Below, piece by piece: positions 1-7,337 of a DNA stretch of 64,000 nucleotides. The translations under genes and the position numbers were made by a program. The notes under the pieces were generated by a model. The model did no database searches and was not told where the DNA came from. It was given only the letters and a program-made list of their open reading frames with translations. This DNA comes from Prevotella sp. MA2016. Its GTDB lineage: Bacteria > Bacteroidota > Bacteroidia > Bacteroidales > Bacteroidaceae. Each line of letters starts with the position of its first letter. The first letter of the stretch is position 1. The stretch is from assembly GCF_000619825.1 (NCBI RefSeq), contig NZ_JHUW01000012.1, positions 93,258 through 157,257 on the forward strand, written 5' to 3'.

Positions 1-81
1 TTACTCTAAATTAAGTTGTTAAAAATACGTTTTGCTTAATTCGCCATCACACGAATCATCGGCCGAAGCCGAAAAAGCGGT

Positions 82-112
82 GCAAAGGTACTACTTTTTT
101 TGTAACCAACAA
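82..112 (-). promoter_or_regulatory. Leftward promoter for a gene beyond the left edge
   Basis: On the minus strand TACCTTTGC reads at 90-82, and a TTG lies 19 bases upstream (plus-strand CAA at 110-112). This matches the Bacteroidetes primary sigma consensus (TTG, 19-21 bases, TAnnTTTG). It points out of the window, so the gene it serves is not visible. Positions 1-80 contain no convincing coding start. Confidence 0.6.
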
Positions 113-150
113 AATATTTGGCTAAAAAACCTCAATTTTCAGCTTTTTTC

Positions 151-182
151 TTGCAGATTTAGGTTTTTATTACTAATTTTGC
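151..182 (+). promoter_or_regulatory. Promoter of the nusB operon
   Basis: TTG at 151-153 is followed after 20 bases by TAATTTTGC at 174-182, a near-perfect Bacteroidetes primary promoter. Transcription should start near 187, giving a leader of about 60 bases before nusB. An almost identical stretch around TAATTTTGC occurs before the TonB receptor gene (34033-34041). Confidence 0.7.
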
Positions 183-249
183 ACCCGATTTGGACTTTTA
201 GTTCACACGTATTTAAAATAGGTATAATAATAAAAAAACATCAAGTGAG

Positions 250-1236
250 ATGATTAACAGAGAAATTATCAGAATTAAGATTGTTCAGTTAACCTACGCC
301 TACTATCAAAATGGTAACAAGAACATCGACACGGCTGAAAAAGAGTTATTTTTCAGTCTCTCGAAAGCTTATGACCTTTATAACTACATGCTCGCCCTCA
401 TCGTGGCTGTCAACAAGGAAGCTAGCCGACGTATGGAGGTGTTGGTGCAGCGTGCAAAGCGCGAAGGCACCCCAGAACCATCACAGCGATTTGTACTGAA
501 CCGTTTTGCCATTCAGCTGGCAGAAAACAAGCAGCTTAACGAATTTGTAAGCACACAGAAAAACGGATGGGACGAGAATGCCACATTCGTAGCATCGCTT
601 TTGGAAAAAATCGAGCAGAGCGACGTTTACCAGGAATATATGAACAATCCAGAAGACAGCTACGACGTGGATCGTGAGTTCTGGAGAAAGATATACCGCA
701 CACTGATTCAGGACAATGATGAGCTGGACTCTATACTGGAAGACCAGAGCCTCTATTGGAATGACGACAAGACGATTGTGGATACATTCGTGCTGAAGAC
801 CATCAAGCGCTTCGAAGAGAAGAACGGTCCTAAGCAGGAGTTGCTGCCTGAGTGGGATAGCGAGGATGAGCAGGACTTTGCACGCAAGGTGTTCCGCGCA
901 TCCATCATGAATGCCGACGAATATCAGCGCTACATGAGCGAGGCTTCGCGCAACTGGGATTTCTCGCGCCTGGCCTACATGGATATCATCCTGATGCAGA
1001 TAGCCATCGCCGAGATGATGACTCTGCCAAACGTGCCCATCAGCGTTACTATCAACGAGTATGTAGAGATAGCCAAGTTCTACTCTACCCCAAAGAGTGC
1101 CGGCTATATCAACGGTATGCTTGACGGTATCGCACGCAATCTGGTGGAGAGCGGCCGTCTGGCTAAGTTTATCGAGCCCAAAAAAGAAAAAGAATATAAA
1201 CCCAAAAAACAAATTATAACAAAGAAACATGACTAA
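250..1236 (+). CDS. nusB: Transcription antitermination factor NusB (long Bacteroidetes form)
   Basis: NusB binds boxA RNA together with NusE and supports antitermination of rRNA operons. The typical NusB-fold signature is in the C-terminal third (residues about 210-300: FARKVFRASIMNADEY, then WDFSRLAYMDIILMQIAIAE, then TINEYVEIAKFYSTPKSAGY). At 328 residues the protein is about twice the length of proteobacterial NusB; the long N-terminal half is usual for this family in Bacteroidetes. The tail is lysine-rich. It is the first gene of a tight operon; its end overlaps yajC by 8 bases. The ATG at 250 fits the promoter at 174-182. Confidence 0.93.
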   Translation: MINREIIRIKIVQLTYAYYQNGNKNIDTAEKELFFSLSKAYDLYNYMLALIVAVNKEASRRMEVLVQRAKREGTPEPSQRFVLNRFAIQLAENKQLNEFVSTQKNGWDENATFVASLLEKIEQSDVYQEYMNNPEDSYDVDREFWRKIYRTLIQDNDELDSILEDQSLYWNDDKTIVDTFVLKTIKRFEEKNGPKQELLPEWDSEDEQDFARKVFRASIMNADEYQRYMSEASRNWDFSRLAYMDIILMQIAIAEMMTLPNVPISVTINEYVEIAKFYSTPKSAGYINGMLDGIARNLVESGRLAKFIEPKKEKEYKPKKQIITKKHD

Positions 1237-1546
1237 TTTTGTACTCGCTGCACAGGCAGCACAGAACGGTGGTGGTATGAGCATGATTATCATGATGGTG
1301 GCTATCTTTGCCATCATGTGGTTCTTCATGATCCGCCCACAGCAGAAGAAGCAGAAGGAAATCCAGAAGTTCCAGAACGAACTTACTGAAGGTACAGAGG
1401 TAGTAACAGGTGGCGGTATCCATGGCACTGTAAAGAGCATCGATCTGGCCAAGAACACTGTTGACGTGAAGATTGCTCGCGACGTGGTGATCACCGTTGA
1501 GAAGACTTCTGTATTCAAGGATATGGCAAGCACCTTGCAGAAGTAA
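1229..1546 (+). CDS. yajC: Preprotein translocase subunit YajC
   Basis: Small inner-membrane accessory subunit of the SecDF-YajC translocon complex. The 105 residues show one N-terminal membrane segment (residues about 20-36, with MWFFMIRPQQKKQKE directly after it, the family hallmark) and then a short cytoplasmic domain with the TGGGIHGTVKSID motif. It begins inside the nusB stop region (8-base overlap) and is followed 4 bases later by the YbbR-like gene, so translational coupling is likely. Confidence 0.95.
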   Translation: MTNFVLAAQAAQNGGGMSMIIMMVAIFAIMWFFMIRPQQKKQKEIQKFQNELTEGTEVVTGGGIHGTVKSIDLAKNTVDVKIARDVVITVEKTSVFKDMASTLQK

Positions 1547-1550
1547 GACG

Positions 1551-2537
1551 ATGACTGAATACCTGAAGAAAATAGGAAATCTATGCAGTAAGCTCCTTTT
1601 TAGCAAAGCTAACAAGGAGTTATTACTGTTTATATTCTTTCTGGCTCTTTCAGGTGTATTCTGGCTGCAAACCACGCTCAACGAGGTTTACGAACGCGAG
1701 TTTGCCATCCCCGTATCAGTAGTAGGCATCCCGAGGAATGCCGTGCTTACCAGCGATGAGACCGATACGGTGCGCGTCACCATCCGCGACAAGGGTATCA
1801 CGCTCCTTACCTATATGTATGGCGACATACTGCGCAAGGTGAACGTGAACTTCAAGAACTACTCGCATGGCAACGGCACTGGCGTGATTACGCAGCAGGA
1901 AATGCAGAAGCTAATCTACCAGCAGCTGGCCAACGGTTCGCGCATCACAAGCATGAAACCCGAGAAACTGGAGTTCTACTACAACTACGGCGACAAGAAA
2001 ACAGTGCCTGTGAGATGGAGCGGACGCGTTATTCCAGAGGAGCTGTACTTCATTTCGCGTGTGGCATATAGTCCTGACAGCATCACGATTTATGCCTCGC
2101 CCGAAAAGCTTGACAGTATCAATGTGGTATATACCGAGCAGCTTAATTATGCCAACTTCCGCGATACGCTAAGAGCAAACTGCAGACTGGCCAAGATTCG
2201 CGGCGTGAAAATGACTCCCGAGCATGTGAAGGTAACGTTCTGCACCGATGTGCTTACCGAAGAGAGTATCGAAGGTGTGCCTATCAAGGCTATCAATCTG
2301 CCAGCAGGCAAGTCGCTTCGCACATTCCCATCGCGCGTCAACGTCACCTTCGTCACGGGTGTAAGCGTCTATCGCAATCTGAAACCCACCGACTTTACTG
2401 TGGTGGCCGATTTTAATGAGATTAAGGACCACCCGCAAGAGAAATGCCACATCTACCTGAAATCGGTACCACGCGGCATATCCAGGGCACGCTTGGAAAC
2501 AAGCATGGTTGACTATCTAATTGAGTCGGAAGAATGA
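1551..2537 (+). CDS. YbbR/CdaR-like domain protein
   Basis: Membrane-anchored protein of about 328 residues: a short cytoplasmic N-terminus, one membrane segment (ELLLFIFFLALSGVFWLQ, near residues 22-40) and extracytoplasmic YbbR-like repeats. In Firmicutes YbbR/CdaR regulates the diadenylate cyclase CdaA; the role in Bacteroidetes is not established. The ATG at 1551 is preferred over an upstream in-frame start that would lie inside yajC, because it gives a normal N-terminus before the membrane helix. The stop overlaps the coaE start in an ATGA arrangement. Confidence 0.85.
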   Translation: MTEYLKKIGNLCSKLLFSKANKELLLFIFFLALSGVFWLQTTLNEVYEREFAIPVSVVGIPRNAVLTSDETDTVRVTIRDKGITLLTYMYGDILRKVNVNFKNYSHGNGTGVITQQEMQKLIYQQLANGSRITSMKPEKLEFYYNYGDKKTVPVRWSGRVIPEELYFISRVAYSPDSITIYASPEKLDSINVVYTEQLNYANFRDTLRANCRLAKIRGVKMTPEHVKVTFCTDVLTEESIEGVPIKAINLPAGKSLRTFPSRVNVTFVTGVSVYRNLKPTDFTVVADFNEIKDHPQEKCHIYLKSVPRGISRARLETSMVDYLIESEE

Positions 2538-3100
2538 AGATAGGTATAACGGGAGGTATCGGCAGCGGCAAGAGCTTTGTTTGCAAGGTGCTTCAGAAGT
2601 ATGGCTACGAGGTGTTCGACTGCGACAGTGCGGCCAAACGATTGATGCGGGATTCTATCACCCTGCGACAGCAACTGGCTGATCTGATTGGTGCCGACGC
2701 CTATACGACCGACGGCCGACTAAACAAAGCGGTGGTGGCAAAATTTCTGCTTTCATCGCCCGCAAACGCCAACGCTATAGATGCGATTGTGCATCCTGCT
2801 GTTTTTCAGGCTTTCGAAGAGAGCGGTTTGCAGTTTATGGAGAGCGCTATCCTTTTTGAGTCGGGCGCTTACAAGTTGGTGGATAAGGTGATCATAGTAA
2901 CAGCTCCTAAAGAGGTGCGCATCGAGCGCGTGATGGCGCGTGATCATATCAATCGCCAGCAGGTGGAGCAATGGATGAACAAACAGCTACCGCAGGAAGA
3001 ACTCATAGGAAAAGCCGATTTCGTGATTGTAAACGACGGCGCAACAGAAATAGATAAACAAGTAATTAAAATATTAGAACAATGCAACAAACAATTTTAG
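2534..3100 (+). CDS. coaE: Dephospho-CoA kinase CoaE
   Basis: Last step of coenzyme A synthesis: phosphorylation of the 3'-hydroxyl of dephospho-CoA. The 188 residues begin with the P-loop GITGGIGSGKSFVC (residues 4-17), then the YEVFDCDSAAKRL dephospho-CoA contact region, the HPAVF motif, and VMARDHINRQQVEQWMNKQ in the lid region. Length is normal for the family. It overlaps ybbR by 4 bases and the next gene by 19 bases, so it belongs to the nusB operon. Confidence 0.95.
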   Translation: MKIGITGGIGSGKSFVCKVLQKYGYEVFDCDSAAKRLMRDSITLRQQLADLIGADAYTTDGRLNKAVVAKFLLSSPANANAIDAIVHPAVFQAFEESGLQFMESAILFESGAYKLVDKVIIVTAPKEVRIERVMARDHINRQQVEQWMNKQLPQEELIGKADFVIVNDGATEIDKQVIKILEQCNKQF

Positions 3101-3504
3101 CTATTGCCGGTAAACCCGGATTATACAAGTTGGTTACCCGTGGTAACAACAATCTGATTGTAGAGGCTCTCGACGCTACTCACAAGCGTCAGCCAGCTTT
3201 CGCTACTGATCGTATCACATCTCTGAGCGATATCGCCATGTTCACTGAGACAGACGACGTGCCCCTGACAGACATTCTCGACAGCATGAAGCAGCTGGAG
3301 AGCGGCAAGAAGGCCAGCATCAATGAAAAGAAGGCCAGCGCAGCCGAGCTGCACGAGTACTTCTCGAAGGTTCTGCCTAACTGGGATCAGGATCGCGTAA
3401 AGGATAGCCACATCAAGAAGCTCATCACTTGGTACAACATCCTTATCGAGGCTGGTATCACCGACTTCAAAGACGAGGAGCCCGAAACAGAGAGCGCTGA
3501 GTAA
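3082..3504 (+). CDS. DUF5606 family protein
   Basis: Soluble 140-residue protein with the conserved N-terminus of the DUF5606 family (ILAIAGKPGLYKLV, then the LDATHKRQPAF and ISSL/ITSLSDIAMFT-type region). Members lie next to coaE across Bacteroidales; the function is unknown. The C-terminal part (residues about 75-125) is charged and helical, ending in an acidic tail. It is the last gene of the nusB operon, followed by the repeat element at 3510. Confidence 0.85.
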   Translation: MQQTILAIAGKPGLYKLVTRGNNNLIVEALDATHKRQPAFATDRITSLSDIAMFTETDDVPLTDILDSMKQLESGKKASINEKKASAAELHEYFSKVLPNWDQDRVKDSHIKKLITWYNILIEAGITDFKDEEPETESAE

Positions 3505-3509
3505 TTTAT

Positions 3510-3677
3510 TTGGCACGAATTTCGCGAATTAACACGAATTTAGTTTAAGGCACGGATTACACGGATTCTTGGACAAGCCAAGCGGCAAAGCCGAGCGAAC
3601 ACGGATTTATTAATAAATAATTCGTGAAATTCGCGTAATTCGTGCCAAAATAATATCGCGGGATAAGAATCCGTGCC
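3510..3677. repeat. Nested CACGAATT/CACGGATT palindromic repeat, no gene inside
   Basis: The left outer arm (3510-3542) carries three CACGAATT-type units (GGCACGAATTTCGCGAATT, then AACACGAATT). The right outer arm (3613-3648) is its inverted counterpart. Between and beyond them lies a second inverted pair: GGCACGGATTACACGGATTC from 3549 and GAATCCGTGCC ending at 3676. The outer arms match those around the GxxExxY gene at 20259-20706, but here only about 70 bases separate them. The last three bases supply the stop codon (cta) of the minus-strand RapZ gene. It sits between convergent genes. Confidence 0.85.
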
Positions 3678-5218
3678 TAAATCTTCTTTGCTTCGAAGGT
3701 TTGCTTGATTTTCTGTTCGCGGTGCTCTACGCGCACTTCGATACCAAACTTTTCGTGGATGTGCTCGGCCAAGTGCTGCGCCGAATACACCGAACGGTGC
3801 TGACCACCTGTACATCCGAACGAGAACATCAGACTGGTAAAGCCACGCTGGATGTAACGACGCACATGCGCATCGGCCAACTTATACACCGAATCCAAGA
3901 ACGTGAGTATCTCACCATCATCCTCCAGGAATCGTATCACCGGCTCATCCAGTCCCGTCAGCTTCTTATACGGCTCATATCGGCCGGGGTTGTGCGTGCT
4001 GCGGCAGTCGAACACATAACCGCCACCGTTACCGCTCTCGTCCTCAGGTATGCCGTTGCGATACGAGAAACTGAACACCTTTACCACCAGCGGACCCTGC
4101 GCATCGTACTTCGAGAACGTAGCCGGTCCGTCCTGTGGATGGGCATTATAAGGGTTCAAATCAGTCGTCTTATAACCATCGGCACGACTGGCCACCGCCT
4201 CTATCTGCTGGAACTGTGGCAGCTCTGTCAGCTTCTGCAGTATCTCCATCAGGTACGGATAATGCCATGGCGTACTGCTTGCCAACAACTCGCGAAGGTT
4301 CTGTATGGCGGGTGGTATGCTCTCAATAAAATGCTTTTTCTGCTCAAAATAGCCGCGGAATCCGTAAGCACCCAGCACCTGCAAGGTACGGAACAGCACA
4401 AACAGCGACAGGCGGTTTACAAAGTGGCGCACCGTGGGCACCTCGATGTAGTTCTTCAGCGAGTTGTAGTATTCATATACCAGTTCGCGGCGCAGCTTAT
4501 GCGGATACTTAGCCGAGGCCTGCCACAAGAACGAAGCCACATCGTAGTAAAACGGACCCTTTCGGCCGCCTTGGTAATCAATAAACCAAGGATTGCCATC
4601 GTGGTCTAACATCACGTTGCGAGCCTGGAAGTCGCGATACAGGAACGAGTCGCTCTGCTCCGAAGTCAGGTCCTTCGCCATCAGTCGAAAGTCGGCCTCC
4701 AGCTTCAGCTCGTGGAAATCAATCTCCGTAGCCTTCAGGAAACAGTACTTAAAGTAGTTCAGGTCGAACAGCACACTGTCCACGTCAAACTCCGCCTGTG
4801 GATAGCAGTTCTCGAAATCCAGATCGCGCGCCCCCTGCATCTGCATCTTAGGCAGCTCGCGAATGGTGCGCCTCAGCAGTTCCTGCTCTTTCAGGGTATA
4901 ACGTCCGCCCGCTTCGCGACCACCACGGATGGCGTCGAAAAGCGACATGCTACCCAAGTCAGTTTGCAGGTATCGCAGCTGGTCGTCGCTGGCAGCCAGA
5001 ATCTTTGGCACCGGCATCTGCAGACGCGAAAAATGCTTGGTAAGATAGATAAACGCATGGTCCTCGTCGCGACTGGTACCTATCACGCCTATCACACTCT
5101 GTCCCTGCTGGTCGGTCAAACGGAAGTAAGTGCGGTTACTACCGCCCCCGGGAATCTGCTGAACATTAGCCGGCTCAGCTCCCCTCCATTGGGTATATAA
5201 TTCGATAAGTTTCTTCAT
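3677..5218 (-). CDS. Phosphotransferase (APH)-RapZ C-terminal domain fusion
   Basis: Residues 1 to about 340 form an aminoglycoside-phosphotransferase/choline-kinase-like fold: IPGGGSNRTYFRL (nucleotide loop, about 22-34), YRDFQARN at 194-201 in place of the catalytic HGDxxxxN loop, and FIDYQGG (metal-binding Asp). Residues about 375-505 are the RapZ C-terminal domain, with VFSFSYRNGIP, FDCRSTHNPG and FSFGCTGGQHRSV. In E. coli RapZ senses glucosamine-6-phosphate and delivers sRNA to RNase E; APH relatives phosphorylate amino sugars. A link to amino-sugar metabolism is an inference. The ATG at 5218 is chosen because upstream in-frame sequence is low-complexity; the protein is 513 residues. The fusion is common in Bacteroidetes. 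Confidence 0.85.
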   Translation of the reverse strand: MKKLIELYTQWRGAEPANVQQIPGGGSNRTYFRLTDQQGQSVIGVIGTSRDEDHAFIYLTKHFSRLQMPVPKILAASDDQLRYLQTDLGSMSLFDAIRGGREAGGRYTLKEQELLRRTIRELPKMQMQGARDLDFENCYPQAEFDVDSVLFDLNYFKYCFLKATEIDFHELKLEADFRLMAKDLTSEQSDSFLYRDFQARNVMLDHDGNPWFIDYQGGRKGPFYYDVASFLWQASAKYPHKLRRELVYEYYNSLKNYIEVPTVRHFVNRLSLFVLFRTLQVLGAYGFRGYFEQKKHFIESIPPAIQNLRELLASSTPWHYPYLMEILQKLTELPQFQQIEAVASRADGYKTTDLNPYNAHPQDGPATFSKYDAQGPLVVKVFSFSYRNGIPEDESGNGGGYVFDCRSTHNPGRYEPYKKLTGLDEPVIRFLEDDGEILTFLDSVYKLADAHVRRYIQRGFTSLMFSFGCTGGQHRSVYSAQHLAEHIHEKFGIEVRVEHREQKIKQTFEAKKI

Positions 5219-5311
5219 AATGCCTGCAAAGATACGAATAAGCGAGCAAAAATCCAAATATATTTGAGATTTTTCGAGCGAGCCACCACAACACGCGGCT
5301 TGAAAGGGCAC

Positions 5312-5343
5312 AAAAATCAGCGAGCCCCGTGGGGAGCCCGCTG
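5312..5343 (-). terminator. Rho-independent terminator of the lipoprotein gene
   Basis: On the minus strand a GC-rich hairpin (CAGCGGGCTCC paired with GGGGCTCGCTG, with wobbles) is followed by ATTTTTG. It lies 50 bases past the stop of the gene at 5395-6660 and before the RapZ gene. Confidence 0.6.
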
Positions 5344-5394
5344 AAATTATGTTTATGCTATTGGATTAACCTTTAAGCGTTAGGGGGCTGGAGG

Positions 5395-6660
5395 TTATTC
5401 GTAGGTAGTAGTAGTCCAACCTGTTGGCAAGTTTGTGTCAGCAGCCCAGCCAGTACCATCAGTGTGCAATGTACCACCTGTAGCACAGCCAGTGAACATT
5501 TCATAGCATGCATCACCATTATACCCAGCTTTTACCCACACTTCATTAAGGCTGGTGCAACCATTGAACATAAAGCTGTAACATCTATCTGCCAACGATG
5601 TGGCGGGCAGCTTGGGCGCAGTGGTCAGACTGGTGCAACCATTGAACATATTAGAGTAACACCATTCCTCCATCACTGTAGCGGGCAGTTCTTCGGGTAC
5701 AGTAGTCAGTGCAGCGCAAGAGGCGAACATATAGCTGTAGCAGTCTCCGGCCACCGTTGTGGCGGGCAGTTCCTTGGGCGCAGCGGTAAGATTGGTGCAA
5801 CCATCGAACATATGGTTGTAACAGAAATTTGTCAACGTTTCGGCAGGCAGCAACAAATCGCTCGCGTCAATGAGGTTAACATTGTTCAGAAACAGTCTTT
5901 TAAAAGTATTAGTTGCCAGCAGTGTAGTAAGCGTCTCGAAGCCCGTCTTTTGAATCAGACTCATGATGTTACCGCAAACCTTGAAATTTTTATCGCAGTC
6001 AATATGATTATAGGCATTATTAATGGAAGTAGCATAATTTGTATTTTCACCACGGAACATCACCCTATCGCCAACCTTAGCCAAAACAACTGAAACACCA
6101 GTTCCTCCAGTGTTTCCATCAGTCCAAGTCGCACCGTCATCTTTACTGTATTGGATATCTCTTGCGGGGGCAGAGTTTAAAGCTTTAAATGTAACTGTTG
6201 CTCCATCTTCCAAAGCCTCGATGGTGAGCGGTGTACTCATTGTTACAACGAGAGGAGTACTTGGTGCAGGTGCAGGAGCGGGAACTCCCTCAACGGTTAC
6301 CTTATACGACTTTGATTCGGTATTAAACATCTTCTTGCCGCTGGCGCTGCTATAGCCTGTAGCAGTGGCGGTGATGGTGGCGGTGCCTTCGGAAACAGCC
6401 TTAACTGTTCCCTGATGGTCTACAGTTGCGATAGCAGGATCGCTTGATGAATACTCTACAATAGCCGTGCTTACAGCAATAGCTGTGCGGGTTTTGGTTT
6501 CGCCAACCTTAAGGGTTACGTTACTGGTATCCATCGAGAGATAAGCAGGAATAGGATTGTCTTCGCTACCGAACACTTCGTCGCACGCAGTAAAGAGAAC
6601 AGCCAGGCAGCACATGAGCGAAGCCTGGAACAACTTAGATAAAAAGTTACGTTTCATCAT
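5395..6660 (-). CDS. Big-2 domain lipoprotein with BspA-type leucine-rich repeats
   Basis: Surface lipoprotein of 421 residues. The signal peptide ends in a lipobox (CLAVLFTACDE, Cys near 26) and is followed by acidic residues, as is usual for surface-exposed Bacteroidetes lipoproteins. Residues about 38-125 form a bacterial Ig-like (Big-2) domain (VTLKVGETKTRTAIAV, SSSDPAIATVD, GTATITATATG). A proline/alanine linker and a middle beta-rich region follow. Residues about 225-400 hold at least four BspA-type repeats built on CYxxMFxGCTxLTxAP and LPATxL. BspA-like proteins bind host or matrix ligands; the ligand here is unknown. Confidence 0.8.
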   Translation of the reverse strand: MMKRNFLSKLFQASLMCCLAVLFTACDEVFGSEDNPIPAYLSMDTSNVTLKVGETKTRTAIAVSTAIVEYSSSDPAIATVDHQGTVKAVSEGTATITATATGYSSASGKKMFNTESKSYKVTVEGVPAPAPAPSTPLVVTMSTPLTIEALEDGATVTFKALNSAPARDIQYSKDDGATWTDGNTGGTGVSVVLAKVGDRVMFRGENTNYATSINNAYNHIDCDKNFKVCGNIMSLIQKTGFETLTTLLATNTFKRLFLNNVNLIDASDLLLPAETLTNFCYNHMFDGCTNLTAAPKELPATTVAGDCYSYMFASCAALTTVPEELPATVMEEWCYSNMFNGCTSLTTAPKLPATSLADRCYSFMFNGCTSLNEVWVKAGYNGDACYEMFTGCATGGTLHTDGTGWAADTNLPTGWTTTTYE

Positions 6661-6736
6661 AATAAAAATTAAATTTGTATAAGTTAATAAATAAATCGTT
6701 ATAGGTATCTAGTGATTCTCATCACGATATTTGAGA

Positions 6737-6744
6737 CAAAGGTA
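6737..6744 (-). promoter_or_regulatory. Promoter -7 element of the lipoprotein gene
   Basis: TACCTTTG reads on the minus strand at 6744-6737, about 77 bases upstream of the lipoprotein start, in an AT-rich leader. Only the -7 box is clear. Confidence 0.45.
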
Positions 6745-6816
6745 AGAAATTTTCCGTTAAGTTTTGTCACCCCCCCCTTAAATAATGTTAAGACGTAGCA
6801 AATTTCGGACAAAAAG

Positions 6817-6845
6817 CCTTCACCCCCGCTTTCAGAGGGGTGAAG
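6817..6845 (-). terminator. Terminator of the DUF5675/primase cassette
   Basis: On the minus strand TTCACCCC, a loop of about 10 bases and GGGGGTGAA are followed by GGCTTTTT. It lies about 20 bases after the DUF5675 stop and closes the leftward accessory operon. Confidence 0.65.
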
Positions 6846-6863
6846 TCAAACAATTATTTTTAA

Positions 6864-7310
6864 TTACTTGATGGTAATCCACACGGGCTCGCCACGGCCT
6901 TTGGCTTCTACTATTTTCTCTTTCAAACGATACAGCCATATCTTACTATCCACCACCTGCCCCACTATCTTGTTCCTGCCAGGCAGTATGCAGCCTTGGG
7001 TATCGGCAGCGGTGTTGCCTGCATGTATGCGTATGCCGCTGAATCGGGGCACACCGAGCAGTATGGGCAACCACTTCCCGAACTTGGGACTCCACGAGAT
7101 GACTACGGCGTAACGTCCCTCGGGTATGGCCGAACATCCTTGTACCTTATGGGCGCCGGCGGCGTAGTTACGCCAGGTGGGTTCGAGTGTGTCGCAGAAG
7201 TAATCCTCTACCTGATAAGTGCGATACTCTTCGACAACCTCTCGCATGATGGCCAGACGGCCAATCGTGTAGGTTTTGCGTTTTGCTATGCGTGTAAGTA
7301 CTAATTCCAT
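6864..7310 (-). CDS. DUF5675 family protein
   Basis: The 148 residues contain the DUF5675 signature: [43 protein letters not shown], and TQGCILPG. The order of a His in IRIHAGN and a Cys in TQGCI resembles an L,D-transpeptidase-type active site; this is a comparison from reading, not a proven activity. Members of this family occur in phage and in Bacteroidales cassettes with primase-like and HU genes. It lies 27 bases downstream of the primase-like gene on the same strand. No signal peptide is visible. Confidence 0.8.
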   Translation of the reverse strand: MELVLTRIAKRKTYTIGRLAIMREVVEEYRTYQVEDYFCDTLEPTWRNYAAGAHKVQGCSAIPEGRYAVVISWSPKFGKWLPILLGVPRFSGIRIHAGNTAADTQGCILPGRNKIVGQVVDSKIWLYRLKEKIVEAKGRGEPVWITIK

Positions 7311-7337
7311 ATCTAAAAACTGCTTATTGTCATTGTG

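Noticed and set aside
32..253. 73-codon frame upstream of nusB
   Set aside because: Overlaps both promoters and reads as low-complexity AT-rich DNA; no family resemblance.
481..1533. 350-codon minus-strand frame over nusB and yajC
   Set aside because: Shadow of strongly conserved plus-strand genes; its composition is that of reverse-read codons.
3701..4609. 302-codon plus-strand frame within the RapZ fusion
   Set aside because: Antisense shadow; the minus strand holds recognisable APH and RapZ motifs.
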